The position numbers and the translations under genes are program-made. Shown here in pieces: positions 1 through 11,100 of a stretch of 15,001 nucleotides of DNA (position 1 is its first letter; every line of letters starts with the position of its first letter). This DNA is from CAIKZZ01 sp036742455. GTDB lineage: Bacteria > Pseudomonadota > Gammaproteobacteria > Steroidobacterales > Steroidobacteraceae. The stretch covers positions 1-15,001 of the forward strand of contig DAINQU010000042.1 in NCBI GenBank assembly GCA_036742455.1, in the 5' to 3' direction. The notes below the pieces were generated by a model. That model worked only from the letters and a program-made list of their open reading frames with translations, had not been told where the DNA came from and did no database searches.

Positions 1-19
1 GAACTCTGGGGTTTACCCG

Positions 20-2502
<2,483 letters not shown>

Positions 2503-2503
<1 letters not shown>

Positions 2504-4794
2504 TGGCGACACGCAAGACGACCCGTACCGACAGCGGCGAAGGCGTGGCACTCGCCACGAAGAAGACCAAGCGGTTATGGCCGGCCTTGCGCAAGTCCGA
2601 GATCGATGCGTTGTTGGCGGCCCGGCACCGGGAGCCACGGTCGGTACTTGGCTATCACGAGTACCCCCGCGAGGCGGAGGAACCGGTGGTCGTCGTTCGC
2701 GTCCTGGAGTTGGACGCGGTGGAAGTGCGGGTCTACTGGGAAGACGAGTCGGTGGACGCGGCGCGTCCGTTGGAGTGCGTGCACTCGGCGGGCCTGTTTG
2801 AGGGACGCATCCCCTACCGGCGACCGCTCGTGCCGTATCGACTGGCCATCCGCTATCGGGACGGCAATACGCACACCAAGCCCGATCCGTATTACTTCGG
2901 GCCGCAGCTCAGCGACTTCGATCTCTATTTGTTCGGCCAGGGCAATCACCATCGCATCTGGTCGAAGCTCGGCGCCCATGTGGAGACCCTCGACGGCGTC
3001 CAGGGAACGCATTTCGCGGTGTGGGCCCCCAACGCAGAACGCGTCAGCGTGGTCGGTGACTTCAACAATTGGGACGGACGTCGCCACCCGCTGCAGTCCC
3101 GCGGGGGCAGTGGCGTTTGGGAGCTGTTTGTCCCGGACGTTGCGGTGGGCGCGACGTATAAGTTTGAGATTTGCACCCGTCACGGGGACACCCGGCTGAA
3201 AGCCGATCCGTACGGTGTCTCGATGGAGTTGCGGCCGAAGACCGCATCGATCGTGGCGGATTTATCGAGTTTTGAATGGACCGATGCCGAGTGGATGGCG
3301 CGGCGACGCAGCGCCGATCCCCGTCGGGAACCCATCTCCGTCTACGAGGTGCATCTCGCGTCGTGGCGCCACGCGCCGGACCGGGATCCGCCGTTTCTGA
3401 CCTGGGACGAAGCGGCCGAGCAACTCATCCCCTACGCGGTGGATATGGGCTACACCCATCTGGAGTTGATGGGCATCGCGGAGTATCCGTTTGACGGATC
3501 GTGGGGGTATCAGGTCGGTGGCTATTACGCGCCGACGGCGCGATACGGGACGCCCCAGGCCTTTATGCGCTTCGTGGACCGTTGCCATGCCGCTGGCTTG
3601 GGCGTGCTCATGGACTGGGTGCCGGCGCACTTCCCGAAAGATGGGCACGGTCTGGCCGAGTTCGACGGAACGGCGCTGTACGAGCACGCTGATCCGCGGC
3701 AGGGCGAGCACCGCGACTGGGGCACGAAGATCTTCAACTTCGGTCGAAACGAAGTCCGAAACTTCCTGACGGCGAACGCGCTGTATTGGCTGAACGAGTA
3801 CCACCTCGACGGACTGCGGGTCGATGCCGTCGCCTCGATGCTCTATCTCGACTACAGCCGTGAAGACGGGGAGTGGATTCCGAATCGCTACGGCGGTCGT
3901 GAAAATCTTGAGGCCATCGATTTTCTGCGGCACCTCAATTGGGCCGTTCGGGAATACGCCCCCCACGCGATGATGATCGCGGAGGAGTCCACGGCGTTTG
4001 CCGGCATCACCACGCCGGTGCACCTCGGCGGTATCGGATTCACGTTCAAATGGAACATGGGGTGGATGAACGACACGCTCCGGTACTGGGAAAAAAATCC
4101 CGTGTACCGCCGCTACGATCATCACCTCGTGACCTTCTCCTTTGTATACGCCTGGTCCGAGCGCTTCATGTTGCCCATCTCGCACGACGAGGTGGTCCAT
4201 GGAAAGGGCTCGCTGATCGCCAAGATGCCGGGGGATGACTGGCAGAAAAAAGCGAACTGGCGTCTGTTCATGACGTACATGACGGCACATCCGGGCAAGA
4301 AACTGTTGTTCATGGGGCAGGAGTTCGCGCAATGGCACGAATGGCGCCATGCCGAAGCGTTGGACTGGGCGCTCCTCGGGCATGACGACCATCGACGGCT
4401 ACGGGATCTGGTGCGGGATCTGAATACCCTGTACACCGCGTCGCCCCAGTTGCACGGTTCGGATTGCGACGGGCAGGGCTTTGTCGGTATCGACCTGCAC
4501 AACGCGACCGAAAGCGTCTACATCTTCGAACGACGTTCGACCCACGGTGACGGCGGTGAGCCATTGATCTGTGCGTTCAATGCAACGCCGGTGCCACGCG
4601 ACGACTATTGGATCGGAGTGGATGCACCGGGACGCTACGTGAAAGTGTTGGACTCCGACGACGTCCGCTACGGCGGCGCCGGCTACAACGCGCAGTCGGA
4701 AATGATCGCGGTCGAAGGGCGCGCGCACGGTCGACCCTACGCGATACGGGTCCAACTGCCGCCGCTCGGCGGACTCGTCTTGCGTCGTAGCTAA
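2503..4794 (+). CDS. glgB: 1,4-alpha-glucan branching enzyme (GH13_9)
   Basis: Transfers cut alpha-1,4 glucan chains to form alpha-1,6 branches in glycogen; cytoplasmic. The 763-aa protein has the two-N-domain GlgB layout. A first beta-sandwich domain covers roughly residues 30-140, a CBM48 domain roughly 150-250 (HFAVWAPNAERVSVVGDFNNW), then the GH13 barrel and a C-terminal beta domain. Catalytic regions are DWVPAHF (region I), GLRVDAV with nucleophile D441, MIAEEST with acid/base E494, and SHDEVVHGK with D562. The spacings of 53 and 68 residues equal those of E. coli D405/E458/D526. The ATG overlaps the glgP TAA by one base (TAATG), with GGTGA just upstream, so translation is probably coupled. 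The first 25 or so residues are basic and low in complexity (several K, T and R) and precede the recognisable N1 domain, making the protein longer than the 728-aa E. coli enzyme. An internal start would drop this tail, but no better ribosome site was seen. Confidence 0.96.
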
Positions 4795-4795
4795 G

Positions 4796-6847
4796 ATGCA
4801 TCATCGCGAAATTCCGGTGGAGCCCGGGAGCCCGAGCCCTCTCGGTGCAACACCGGTCTCGGGCGGCGTCAATTTCGCGGTGCATGCGGCGCTCGGCAAT
4901 CGCGTGGAGTTGGTGTTGTGCAACCCCGATGGCACGACGCGCGCCACGGTGGCGTTGCCGTATCGGACGGGGACGATCTGGCACGGTTTGCTGCCGTCGC
5001 AGCACGTGCGCATCGGCGATCTCTACGGGTATCGCGTCAGCGGTGAATTTGATCCCTCGCGCGGGTTGCGCGCGAATCCGGCCAAGTTCCTGATCGATCC
5101 GGCAGCCCGTGCCGTCACCGCGGCACCCGCCCACGACGAGTCGCTCTACGACGGTCCGGACAGTCACGATCTGGATTCGATGGGCGCGATGCCGCGGTCC
5201 GTGATTGTCGATCCGGCCTTCGAGTGGGGTGGCGATCGCGCGCCGCGCCGCCCTTGGAACGAGACGGTTATTTTAGAGACCCACGTGAAGGGTCACACGA
5301 TGCGCCATCCGGGCGTGCGCACGCGTCTGCGGGGTACGTATCTGGGCCTAGCGGAGCCCGCCGTCATTGAGGACCTCGTACGGCTTGGCGTGACCGCGAT
5401 TGAACTGCTGCCGGTACAGGCGTTCGCCAGTGAGGCGTTCCTGCGTGACAAGGGTCTGGTGAATTACTGGGGATACAACCCCTTCGCGTGGTCGGCGCCG
5501 GCACCGCAGTATGCGATCAGCGATGCCGTGACGGAGTTCCGCGAGATGGTGCGCGCGCTGCATACGCACGGCCTCGAAGTGATACTCGACGTCGTGTTCA
5601 ATCACACGGCCGAAGGCAACGAGTGGGGCCCGGTACTCTCGCTGAAGGGCTTTGACAATGGCAGCTACTATCGACTTGAGCCCGGCAACCCAGGGCGCTA
5701 CGAGAACTTCACCGGCTGTGGCAATACGGCCCGAGCGGACAGCCACGCGAGTCGGCAGTTGGTGCTCGATGCGTTGCGCTGGTGGGTGGAGTCGATGCAC
5801 GTCGACGGATTCCGTTTCGACTTAGGCCCTTCCGTCGGTCGCAATGCCGACGGGTTTTCATCGCACGCGCTGTTTTTCCGGGAAATCCACGCACAACCGT
5901 GGGCCGCCGGCGTCAAATTCATCGCCGAACCGTGGGATATCGGACCGGGCGGCTATCGCTTAGGCGGGTTTCCGGCGCCGTGGTCGGAGTGGAATGACCG
6001 GTATCGGGATACGGTGCGGTCCTATTGGACGGGCGATCATTACGTGCTCGGCGCCTTTGCGGAGCGCATTGCCGGTTCCTCCGATGTGTTTCGCCACGAC
6101 GATCGCTCGCCGCAGGCGAGCATCAATTTCGTGACCGCGCACGATGGGTTCACGCTGGCCGATCTCGTCAGCTACAACGACAAACACAACGAGGCCAATC
6201 TCGAAGACAACCGCGATGGCCATGCCGACAATCGCAGCTGGAACTGCGGTGTCGAAGGCCCCACGGACGACCCTGAGATCACGGTATTGCGGCGGCGCCA
6301 GCGCCGGAACCTGATCGCGACCGTGTGCCTGTCGCAAGGCGTGCCGATGTTGATGGCGGGAGACGAGTTCGGGCGCACTCAGCTGGGTAACAACAACGCC
6401 TATTGTCAGGACAACGGCATCAGTTGGATTGATTGGTCGCTGCGCGAGCGCGACGAGGTGGCCTTCGTGCAGCGCGTACTGGCGTTCCGTCGGCAACACG
6501 TCGAGCTGCGCCAGGAGGCGTTCCTCGAAGGGTGGCGGCAAGGGCGAGACAGCGGGGATGTGGTCTGGTTACACCCGTACGGTCACCAGATGCGCGAAGC
6601 CGACTGGAACGACCCGCATGCGCACGCGTTGGGCGTGATCTACCCAGACCTGCACGACGGCAGTCCGAAGCTGTTGCTGCTCTTCAATGCGGCGGATGTG
6701 GTCGTCGATTTTGACGTGCCATTACCGCCAACCGGGCACTGGCTGCTCGTGGCGGACACGGCCGATCTGATGGCCGAGGGGCCGCACTCGGGGCGACGCC
6801 ATGTGCGCGCCCCTCGCTCGCTGGCGATGTACGAACGCGCCGACTGA
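4796..6847 (+). CDS. glgX: Glycogen debranching enzyme (isoamylase-type, GH13_11)
   Basis: Hydrolyses alpha-1,6 branches in glycogen, in the known E. coli enzyme preferentially the short chains left by GlgP; cytoplasmic. The 683-aa protein is close to E. coli GlgX (657 aa). An N-terminal CBM48 domain (about residues 8-100, SPLGATPVSGGVNFAVHA) is followed by the catalytic barrel and a C-terminal beta domain. Catalytic signatures are ILDVVFNHTAEGNEWGP (region I), GFRFDLGPS with nucleophile D342, FIAEPWDIGPGGY with acid/base E378, and TAHDGFTLADLVSYNDKHNE with D450. The last stretch, with EDNRDG and NCGVEGPT, is a hallmark of GlgX/isoamylase. It starts one base after the glgB stop (TAAGATG) without a strong Shine-Dalgarno, so expression probably depends on coupling within the operon. 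Its TGA faces the stop codon of a convergent esterase gene with one base between. There is no sign of a signal peptide, which separates it from secreted isoamylases. Confidence 0.96.
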   Translation: MHHREIPVEPGSPSPLGATPVSGGVNFAVHAALGNRVELVLCNPDGTTRATVALPYRTGTIWHGLLPSQHVRIGDLYGYRVSGEFDPSRGLRANPAKFLIDPAARAVTAAPAHDESLYDGPDSHDLDSMGAMPRSVIVDPAFEWGGDRAPRRPWNETVILETHVKGHTMRHPGVRTRLRGTYLGLAEPAVIEDLVRLGVTAIELLPVQAFASEAFLRDKGLVNYWGYNPFAWSAPAPQYAISDAVTEFREMVRALHTHGLEVILDVVFNHTAEGNEWGPVLSLKGFDNGSYYRLEPGNPGRYENFTGCGNTARADSHASRQLVLDALRWWVESMHVDGFRFDLGPSVGRNADGFSSHALFFREIHAQPWAAGVKFIAEPWDIGPGGYRLGGFPAPWSEWNDRYRDTVRSYWTGDHYVLGAFAERIAGSSDVFRHDDRSPQASINFVTAHDGFTLADLVSYNDKHNEANLEDNRDGHADNRSWNCGVEGPTDDPEITVLRRRQRRNLIATVCLSQGVPMLMAGDEFGRTQLGNNNAYCQDNGISWIDWSLRERDEVAFVQRVLAFRRQHVELRQEAFLEGWRQGRDSGDVVWLHPYGHQMREADWNDPHAHALGVIYPDLHDGSPKLLLLFNAADVVVDFDVPLPPTGHWLLVADTADLMAEGPHSGRRHVRAPRSLAMYERAD

Positions 6848-6858
6848 GCTACGGCGCG
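6836..6858. terminator. Possible weak bidirectional hairpin at the glgX/esterase convergent junction
   Basis: A perfect 6-bp all-GC inverted repeat, CGCGCC (6836-6841) and GGCGCG (6853-6858), encloses an 11-nt loop that contains the stop codons of both convergent genes. No clear U-tract follows on either strand: the plus strand continues with AAGAAGAAATTT and the minus strand with TTCGTAC. It is therefore not a canonical intrinsic terminator. It might slow polymerase or protect 3' ends. A chance stem in G+C-rich DNA is a real alternative. Confidence 0.3.
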
Positions 6859-7778
6859 AAGAAGAAATTTAATACCTCGGGGAAGCGCGCGCGCCAGGAC
6901 GGTTCCGCGTGACTGGCGCCCGGGTAGAACCGCACCGCTAAGGACGCGCCCCAGCCTCGAGCCTCCGCCTGCGTCTTAAATCGCTCCGCATACGGCGCAT
7001 AAAACTGGTCCAGCGTCTGGTCCCCGTAGTCGACCCAGAGTCGGTGGTTTGCCGGGTCCGGCAACTGCGCGGCCAAAGTGTCTACGGTGCTGTTCGCGAT
7101 GAGCGCGAGCGTCGGATCGGCCGACGCTGGCCCATGGCCGTACAGCGCAAAGTTCGTCGTGGACGGCCAGTGGGTCGACAGACCGGCGGCTCGGCCGAAG
7201 ACGTCCGGGTGCCGCTCCATGGCATAAATTGAAATCAGGCCGCCCATCGACGAGCCGGCGATAAACGTATGCGCCGCATCACGGCGCGTCGGGTAATGGG
7301 TGTCGATGAAGGGCTTTAAGTCGCCCGCCAAAAAATCGACGTAGCGATCCGCGATCGGCGGCACTTGCGTCCCGAGGGCGGTCGCCTTCACGGCATCGGG
7401 CCACGCCTCGTACGCGGAGGTCGGCATGTACTCGGGCCAGCGCTGCGCGGTGTTGTCGATCGCCACGACGATCAGCGGGTAGTGGCCTTCCGCCGTTGCG
7501 CGATCGACGGCCCACGGCTCATGCGCCATCGACGTGTTGGGGTCGAATAAATTTTGCCCGTCCTGCAGATACACGACCGCATAGCCCTCGGCCGGCGGGG
7601 CACCCTCCGGCACGAACACCACCACGTCACGCGCCGTCAGATCGGCCGCAGACACCGACGTGTAGCGCTCGTAGCGACCGTAGGCCGTGTGCGTGACCGC
7701 CGTCGGATGCTCGGAGACCGCGCTCAACGCGGAGCCGGCGAGGAGGGCGAGGAGTACGGTCACGCCGAGATGTTTCAC
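6849..7778 (-). CDS. Exported alpha/beta-hydrolase esterase (enterochelin-esterase-like, PF00756 type)
   Basis: Predicted serine esterase of 309 aa, substrate unknown. A signal peptide covers about residues 1-20 (MKHLGVTVLLALLAGSALSA), so it should act in the periplasm or outside. The core matches the putative-esterase/CE1-like fold. VYLQDGQNLFD near residue 70 is typical of this family, the nucleophile elbow GSSMGG has S177, the acid is probably D253 or D257 (GDQTLDQFY), and GASHAEPSW gives H290. The start is GTG at 7778. It overlaps the TGA of the upstream amylase as GTGA, so the two are probably translationally coupled and co-regulated. Relatives include enterochelin, feruloyl and acetylxylan esterases and uncharacterised exported proteins. 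Iron-siderophore use is not supported by the neighbours. The locus suggests de-esterification of substituted glucans or oligosaccharides, or trimming of something released with starch, but this is inference. The gene ends one base from the glgX stop. Confidence 0.85.
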   Translation of the reverse strand: MKHLGVTVLLALLAGSALSAVSEHPTAVTHTAYGRYERYTSVSAADLTARDVVVFVPEGAPPAEGYAVVYLQDGQNLFDPNTSMAHEPWAVDRATAEGHYPLIVVAIDNTAQRWPEYMPTSAYEAWPDAVKATALGTQVPPIADRYVDFLAGDLKPFIDTHYPTRRDAAHTFIAGSSMGGLISIYAMERHPDVFGRAAGLSTHWPSTTNFALYGHGPASADPTLALIANSTVDTLAAQLPDPANHRLWVDYGDQTLDQFYAPYAERFKTQAEARGWGASLAVRFYPGASHAEPSWRARFPEVLNFFFAP

Positions 7779-9628
7779 GGTTGAAGCTCCAGGATCAGTG
7801 CGGACTTCGGTTCCAACTTCAGGCTGTCGCCCAACGAGACGATGTCGTGACTGATGGGATCGACGGCGCTGTGCACGTCGCCCATCGTTTCGCGATAGTG
7901 GGCGAGCGGTAAGTCCTTGGTCGTCGTGTTGTTGTTGAGTATCACCATCACGGTTGCGCCCGCGGCTTGACGGAAGTACACGTAAATGTCGTTCTCAGGC
8001 ACGTAGTGTCGGAACGTGCCTTCTTGGACCGGCTTTGACGTGCTGCGCCACCGGAACAGCGTGCGCAGGTAATTCATGGTTTCCCAAGAGCGACCGTCCA
8101 AGTCCTCGCCCGTGAACGCATTCGCGGTGTCGCCGGCAAATCCACCCGGGAAGTCCAAGCGCTTGTAACCATCGCCCGGTTGCTCGTTCGCCCACTCAAA
8201 CTCGGTGCCGTAAGTGACTTGCGGTATGCCGCGCACGGTCGCTACGAAGGCCATCGCCATGCGGAAGGCCCGGTCGTCGTGCTTCAGCGTATGAAAAATG
8301 CGGTCCGTGTCGTGGTTGTCGGCCATCACCAGCAATTTATTGGGATCGCCGTAGATCACATCGTCAGCCAACACTTCGTATATTTCGCGGATCCGATTGC
8401 TGGATTCCGGGTGCGGCAGCAAGGCATCGATCAGGGCATCGCGGACCGGGAAATCCATCAGCGTCGGCAGCGTCGATACGTAACCGTCTTGGTTGACGCG
8501 ACCGGCCTGCCAATACGAGATGATTACCGGATCGGATTTGCCCGGCGCTTCTTCGCCGACGATGTTGAGATGCGGATACTCGGCGAGTATGCGACGGCAG
8601 TACTCAGCGGTGTACGTCTTGTCTGTGTACGGGTAGGTGTCGATGCGCACCCCCGACAGCCCGGCGTATTCAATCCACCAGATGGCGTTTTCGATGAGGT
8701 AATTGCCGAGTGACGGCGCCACGGGATGTAAGTCTGGCATCGACGCGTCAAACCACCCGTCGATAAACCGTTGCCGCTCCGAGGGTGCGGCATGAATGTC
8801 GATCATGGACTTGTGATAGTGGTTGCTGCGTTCGAAGACGCCGTGATTCGACAGCCAGTCCGGATCCGGCAGGTCTTTCATCCACCAGTGGTTCAGTCCG
8901 ATGTGATTGATGACCACATCCTCGATCAGCCCGATGCCGTGCTGCCGCGCTGCCTCGGCGAGCGCGCGGTAGTCCTCGTTACTGCCAAAGCGCGGATCGA
9001 CTTTGTAGTGGTCGGTGATCGAATAGCCGTGGTAGCTGTACGTCGGCATGTCGTTTTCGAGGACCGGCGTCAGCCACAGTTGGGTGTATCCCATGTCGGC
9101 AAGCCAATCCAAGTGCGCGGTGATGCCTTTGAGGTCGCCGCCGTGGCGCGCATTGGGGTCGCTTCGGTCGGTGTGGTCGCGCGTGCCCGGCGCCGCATCG
9201 TTGTGCGGATCCCCGTTGGCAAAGCGGTCCGGCATGATGAGGTACATCGTATCGTGCGAGTCAAACCCGCGCCGGTCGCGACTGCCTTCGCGCCGCGCCT
9301 CCAACGGATAGTCGAGATGCGCCACGACGCCAGTGTCGTCGGCGAAGTCGATCGGGACGCGCCCGGGTGACGCATCCGGCGCGATCGCGAGGGTGAGGGA
9401 TAAGTAGTGCGAGTTCGGCAACGCGTGGGCATCGCGCACGGACACGCCTGGGTATTGCACGCTCGGACGTAAGCCACCGGCGGCGTCGCCGTGGATCAAT
9501 AATTCCACCGTGGGCGCTTCAAAACCGACCCACCACGAGGGCGGATCGACGCGGTCGATGGGCGCGGCAGTCGCCGCACCGATGAACAGGAGGTTGAGAG
9601 CGGGGATGAGAGCGCGTAAGCGGGTCAT
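7775..9628 (-). CDS. Exported GH13 cyclomaltodextrinase/neopullulanase-like alpha-amylase (SusA-like)
   Basis: Predicted to hydrolyse alpha-1,4 links in cyclodextrins, pullulan or maltodextrins to short sugars, in the periplasm or outside. From the ATG at 9628 it is 617 aa, with a signal peptide at about 1-22 (RALIPALNLLFIGAATAA). The N-terminal domain begins RVDPPSWWVGF and continues ELLIHGD, the pattern of the cyclomaltodextrinase N-domain in SusA and Flavobacterium no. 92 CDase. The GH13 barrel shows MYLIMPDRFANGD, DVVINH (region I), GVRIDTYPY with nucleophile D330, NIVGEEAPG with acid/base E359, and ADNHDTDR with D440. A C-terminal beta domain ends in LKLEPKSALILELQP. An upstream in-frame TTG at 9673 would add 15 residues ahead of the signal peptide and remove the natural n-region, so the ATG is preferred. 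No clear Shine-Dalgarno is visible. It heads a unit with the esterase and diverges from an MFS transporter. Exact specificity cannot be decided from motifs. Confidence 0.9.
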   Translation of the reverse strand: MTRLRALIPALNLLFIGAATAAPIDRVDPPSWWVGFEAPTVELLIHGDAAGGLRPSVQYPGVSVRDAHALPNSHYLSLTLAIAPDASPGRVPIDFADDTGVVAHLDYPLEARREGSRDRRGFDSHDTMYLIMPDRFANGDPHNDAAPGTRDHTDRSDPNARHGGDLKGITAHLDWLADMGYTQLWLTPVLENDMPTYSYHGYSITDHYKVDPRFGSNEDYRALAEAARQHGIGLIEDVVINHIGLNHWWMKDLPDPDWLSNHGVFERSNHYHKSMIDIHAAPSERQRFIDGWFDASMPDLHPVAPSLGNYLIENAIWWIEYAGLSGVRIDTYPYTDKTYTAEYCRRILAEYPHLNIVGEEAPGKSDPVIISYWQAGRVNQDGYVSTLPTLMDFPVRDALIDALLPHPESSNRIREIYEVLADDVIYGDPNKLLVMADNHDTDRIFHTLKHDDRAFRMAMAFVATVRGIPQVTYGTEFEWANEQPGDGYKRLDFPGGFAGDTANAFTGEDLDGRSWETMNYLRTLFRWRSTSKPVQEGTFRHYVPENDIYVYFRQAAGATVMVILNNNTTTKDLPLAHYRETMGDVHSAVDPISHDIVSLGDSLKLEPKSALILELQP

Positions 9629-9646
9629 GCGGTATCCAGTGCAAAA

Positions 9647-9657
9647 CGTACCGTACG
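9647..9657. promoter_or_regulatory. Candidate operator: perfect dyad CGTAC-C-GTACG
   Basis: An 11-bp inverted repeat with 5-bp arms and a single central base sits immediately downstream of the proposed -10 box of the amylase promoter, around the expected transcription start. That is a classic position for a repressor. The overlapping stretch GCAAAACGT also resembles one half of a LacI-family operator, the family that commonly controls maltodextrin genes in proteobacteria. Only one copy was noticed in this intergenic region, and the regulator gene is not in the window. Confidence 0.4.
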
Positions 9658-9686
9658 AGTAGATGCGACCCAACGCACGGGGTCAA
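9658..9686 (-). promoter_or_regulatory. Probable sigma70-type promoter of the amylase-esterase unit
   Basis: Read on the minus strand, TTGACC (9686-9681, 5 of 6 to TTGACA) and TCTACT (9663-9658, 4 of 6 to TATAAT) are separated by exactly 17 bases. The predicted transcription start would be near 9651, leaving a leader of about 20 nt before the ATG at 9628. The match is by eye; no start site data are available. Confidence 0.5.
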
Positions 9687-9731
9687 TAGCGCGACGGGGT
9701 GGTCTTTGCGCCGAGGGGCTTGCATACTCGC

Positions 9732-9744
9732 CCGCCGGGGGCGG
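9732..9744 (+). other. Small GC hairpin in the leader of the MFS gene
   Basis: CCGCC (9732-9736) and GGCGG (9740-9744) can pair around a GGG loop, 13 nt before the Shine-Dalgarno of the transporter. A weak -10-like CATACT lies at 9723-9728 without a convincing -35, so the plus-strand promoter is unresolved. The stem may be only a consequence of high G+C. Confidence 0.2.
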
Positions 9745-9757
9745 TCGGTGGACTGCC

Positions 9758-9762
9758 GGAGG
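9758..9762 (+). promoter_or_regulatory. Ribosome binding site GGAGG that fixes the MFS start
   Basis: GGAGG lies 6 nt before the ATG at 9769. It is the strongest Shine-Dalgarno seen in the window. It argues against the in-frame TTG at 9706, which would add 21 arginine-rich residues not expected in front of the first membrane segment. Confidence 0.75.
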
Positions 9763-9768
9763 CTGACC

Positions 9769-11100
9769 ATGACCACTGTTGCACCTCGCGTGGCGACCGA
9801 CGCACGCAAACCGCTGTTGCCGCTCGGGGCCATCGCGAATCTGTCCTTCGGATTTCTGGGCATCCAGATCGCCTTCGGATTACAGACCGCCAACATCAGC
9901 CGAATTTTCCAAATACTCGGTGCCCCCATCGACAGCCTGCCGATCCTCTGGATTGCCGGGCCGGTCACCGGCCTCTTGGTTCAGCCGGTCATAGGCTACC
10001 TCTCCGATCGTACGTGGGGCCGACTGGGCCGGCGCCGACCGTACTTCTTGTTGGGTGCCATCCTCTCGACCATCGCGCTCGTGCTGTTGCCGAACTCCCC
10101 GGTGCTGTGGCTCGCGGTGCCGGCCTTCTGGCTGCTCGATTTGTCACTGAACGTCACGATGGAGCCGTTCCGGGCGTTTGTCGGCGACATGCTCCCGGAT
10201 GCACAGCGCACGCGCGGTTACGCGATTCAGACGATCTTCATCGGTATCGGCGCGTCGATTTCATCGGCAGCACCTTGGCTGCTCGCGCACTTCGCAGGGC
10301 TGTCCGACAGCGCCCCGGCCGGTCAACTACCCTTGACCGTACGCGTGTCGTTCTACATCGGCGCGGCGGCGTTGCTGCTGGCGGTGCTCTATACGATTGC
10401 CACGACTCGCGAGTACTCGCCGGCGCAGTTGGCGGCGTTCGAGGGGGTGTCGGAGCCGCCGGCGCGTGCCCGGATGGTCTCTCCCGTGCGCGAATTGCTG
10501 AGCGACCTGATCGGTATGCCGAAGTCCATGCGTCGGCTCGCGCTCGTTCAATTCTGCTCGTGGTTTGCTTTCTTCTTGTTGTGGATCTACGGCACCCCGG
10601 CGGTCGCGTGGCACCATTACGGCGCGACGGTGGCCGGCAGTGCGGCCTACAACACAGCCGCAGACCATGTCGGCGTGCTCTTTGCGATCTACAACGTCAT
10701 CGCGACGATCCATGCCTTCCTCTTGCCGGCGCTGGAGAAGCGTCTCGGTCGCGAACTGTTGCATGCGGTCAATTTGCTCGCGGGCGCGGTCGGGTTTTTG
10801 TTGTTCGTCGTGTCGACGGATCCGGCGGTGCTCTACCTGTCGATGGTGGGGATTGGTATGGCGTGGGCCTCCGTGCTCGCGATGCCGTACGCCATGCTGT
10901 GCGGCGCTATTCCCTACCAAAAGCTCGGCACCTACATGGGGATTTTTAACTTCTTCATCGTCTTGCCGCAGATCTTCGTGTCGGTGGTCATGGGCCCGGT
11001 CGTCCATCAGTTGTTCCCGGCGGATCCGGTGGGCGTCATGGTCATCGCGTCGCTGGCGTTCGTGAGTGCGGCCGCCTTGGCGTGGAAGCCCCTCGAATGA
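9769..11100 (+). CDS. MFS sugar transporter, SLC45/GPH-like maltose or maltooligosaccharide symporter
   Basis: Inner-membrane H+-coupled importer, most likely for maltose or short maltodextrins, of 443 aa with about 12 predicted membrane segments. The N-terminus is typical of the proteobacterial maltose/maltooligosaccharide transporter group: NLSFGFLGIQIAFGLQTANI, then LGAPIDSLPILWIAGPVTGL. The loop 2-3 signature is GYLSDRTWGRLGRRRPYF, followed by PEFRAFVGD-like MEPFRAFVGDMLPDAQRTRG. A central hydrophilic loop (about residues 215-250) separates the two halves. The ATG at 9769 is chosen because of GGAGG just upstream. The gene ends in ATGA shared with the start of a cytoplasmic alpha-glucosidase, which supports import of an intact disaccharide or oligosaccharide followed by internal hydrolysis. 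It diverges from the amylase gene, so both may respond to one operator region. Glucose or another alpha-glucoside as substrate remains possible. Confidence 0.88.
   Translation: MTTVAPRVATDARKPLLPLGAIANLSFGFLGIQIAFGLQTANISRIFQILGAPIDSLPILWIAGPVTGLLVQPVIGYLSDRTWGRLGRRRPYFLLGAILSTIALVLLPNSPVLWLAVPAFWLLDLSLNVTMEPFRAFVGDMLPDAQRTRGYAIQTIFIGIGASISSAAPWLLAHFAGLSDSAPAGQLPLTVRVSFYIGAAALLLAVLYTIATTREYSPAQLAAFEGVSEPPARARMVSPVRELLSDLIGMPKSMRRLALVQFCSWFAFFLLWIYGTPAVAWHHYGATVAGSAAYNTAADHVGVLFAIYNVIATIHAFLLPALEKRLGRELLHAVNLLAGAVGFLLFVVSTDPAVLYLSMVGIGMAWASVLAMPYAMLCGAIPYQKLGTYMGIFNFFIVLPQIFVSVVMGPVVHQLFPADPVGVMVIASLAFVSAAALAWKPLE

Noticed and set aside
3262..4392. Antisense open frame (376 codons) opposite glgB
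   Set aside because: Shadow of the GH13 barrel; no motif, no ribosome site and no space for its own promoter outside glgB.
6849..7778. Siderophore (enterochelin) esterase role for the alpha/beta hydrolase
   Set aside because: Only fold-level resemblance; no iron uptake genes are nearby, the protein is exported, and it is coupled to an amylase.
9629..9673. TTG start at 9673 extending the amylase by 15 residues
   Set aside because: It would put a polar segment before the signal peptide and would overlap the proposed promoter -10 region; the ATG at 9628 gives a normal signal peptide.
9699..10949. Plus-strand open frame (416 codons) overlapping the first MFS gene in another frame
   Set aside because: Arginine-rich low-complexity translation without membrane segments; the overlapping frame has clear transporter signatures and the GGAGG site.
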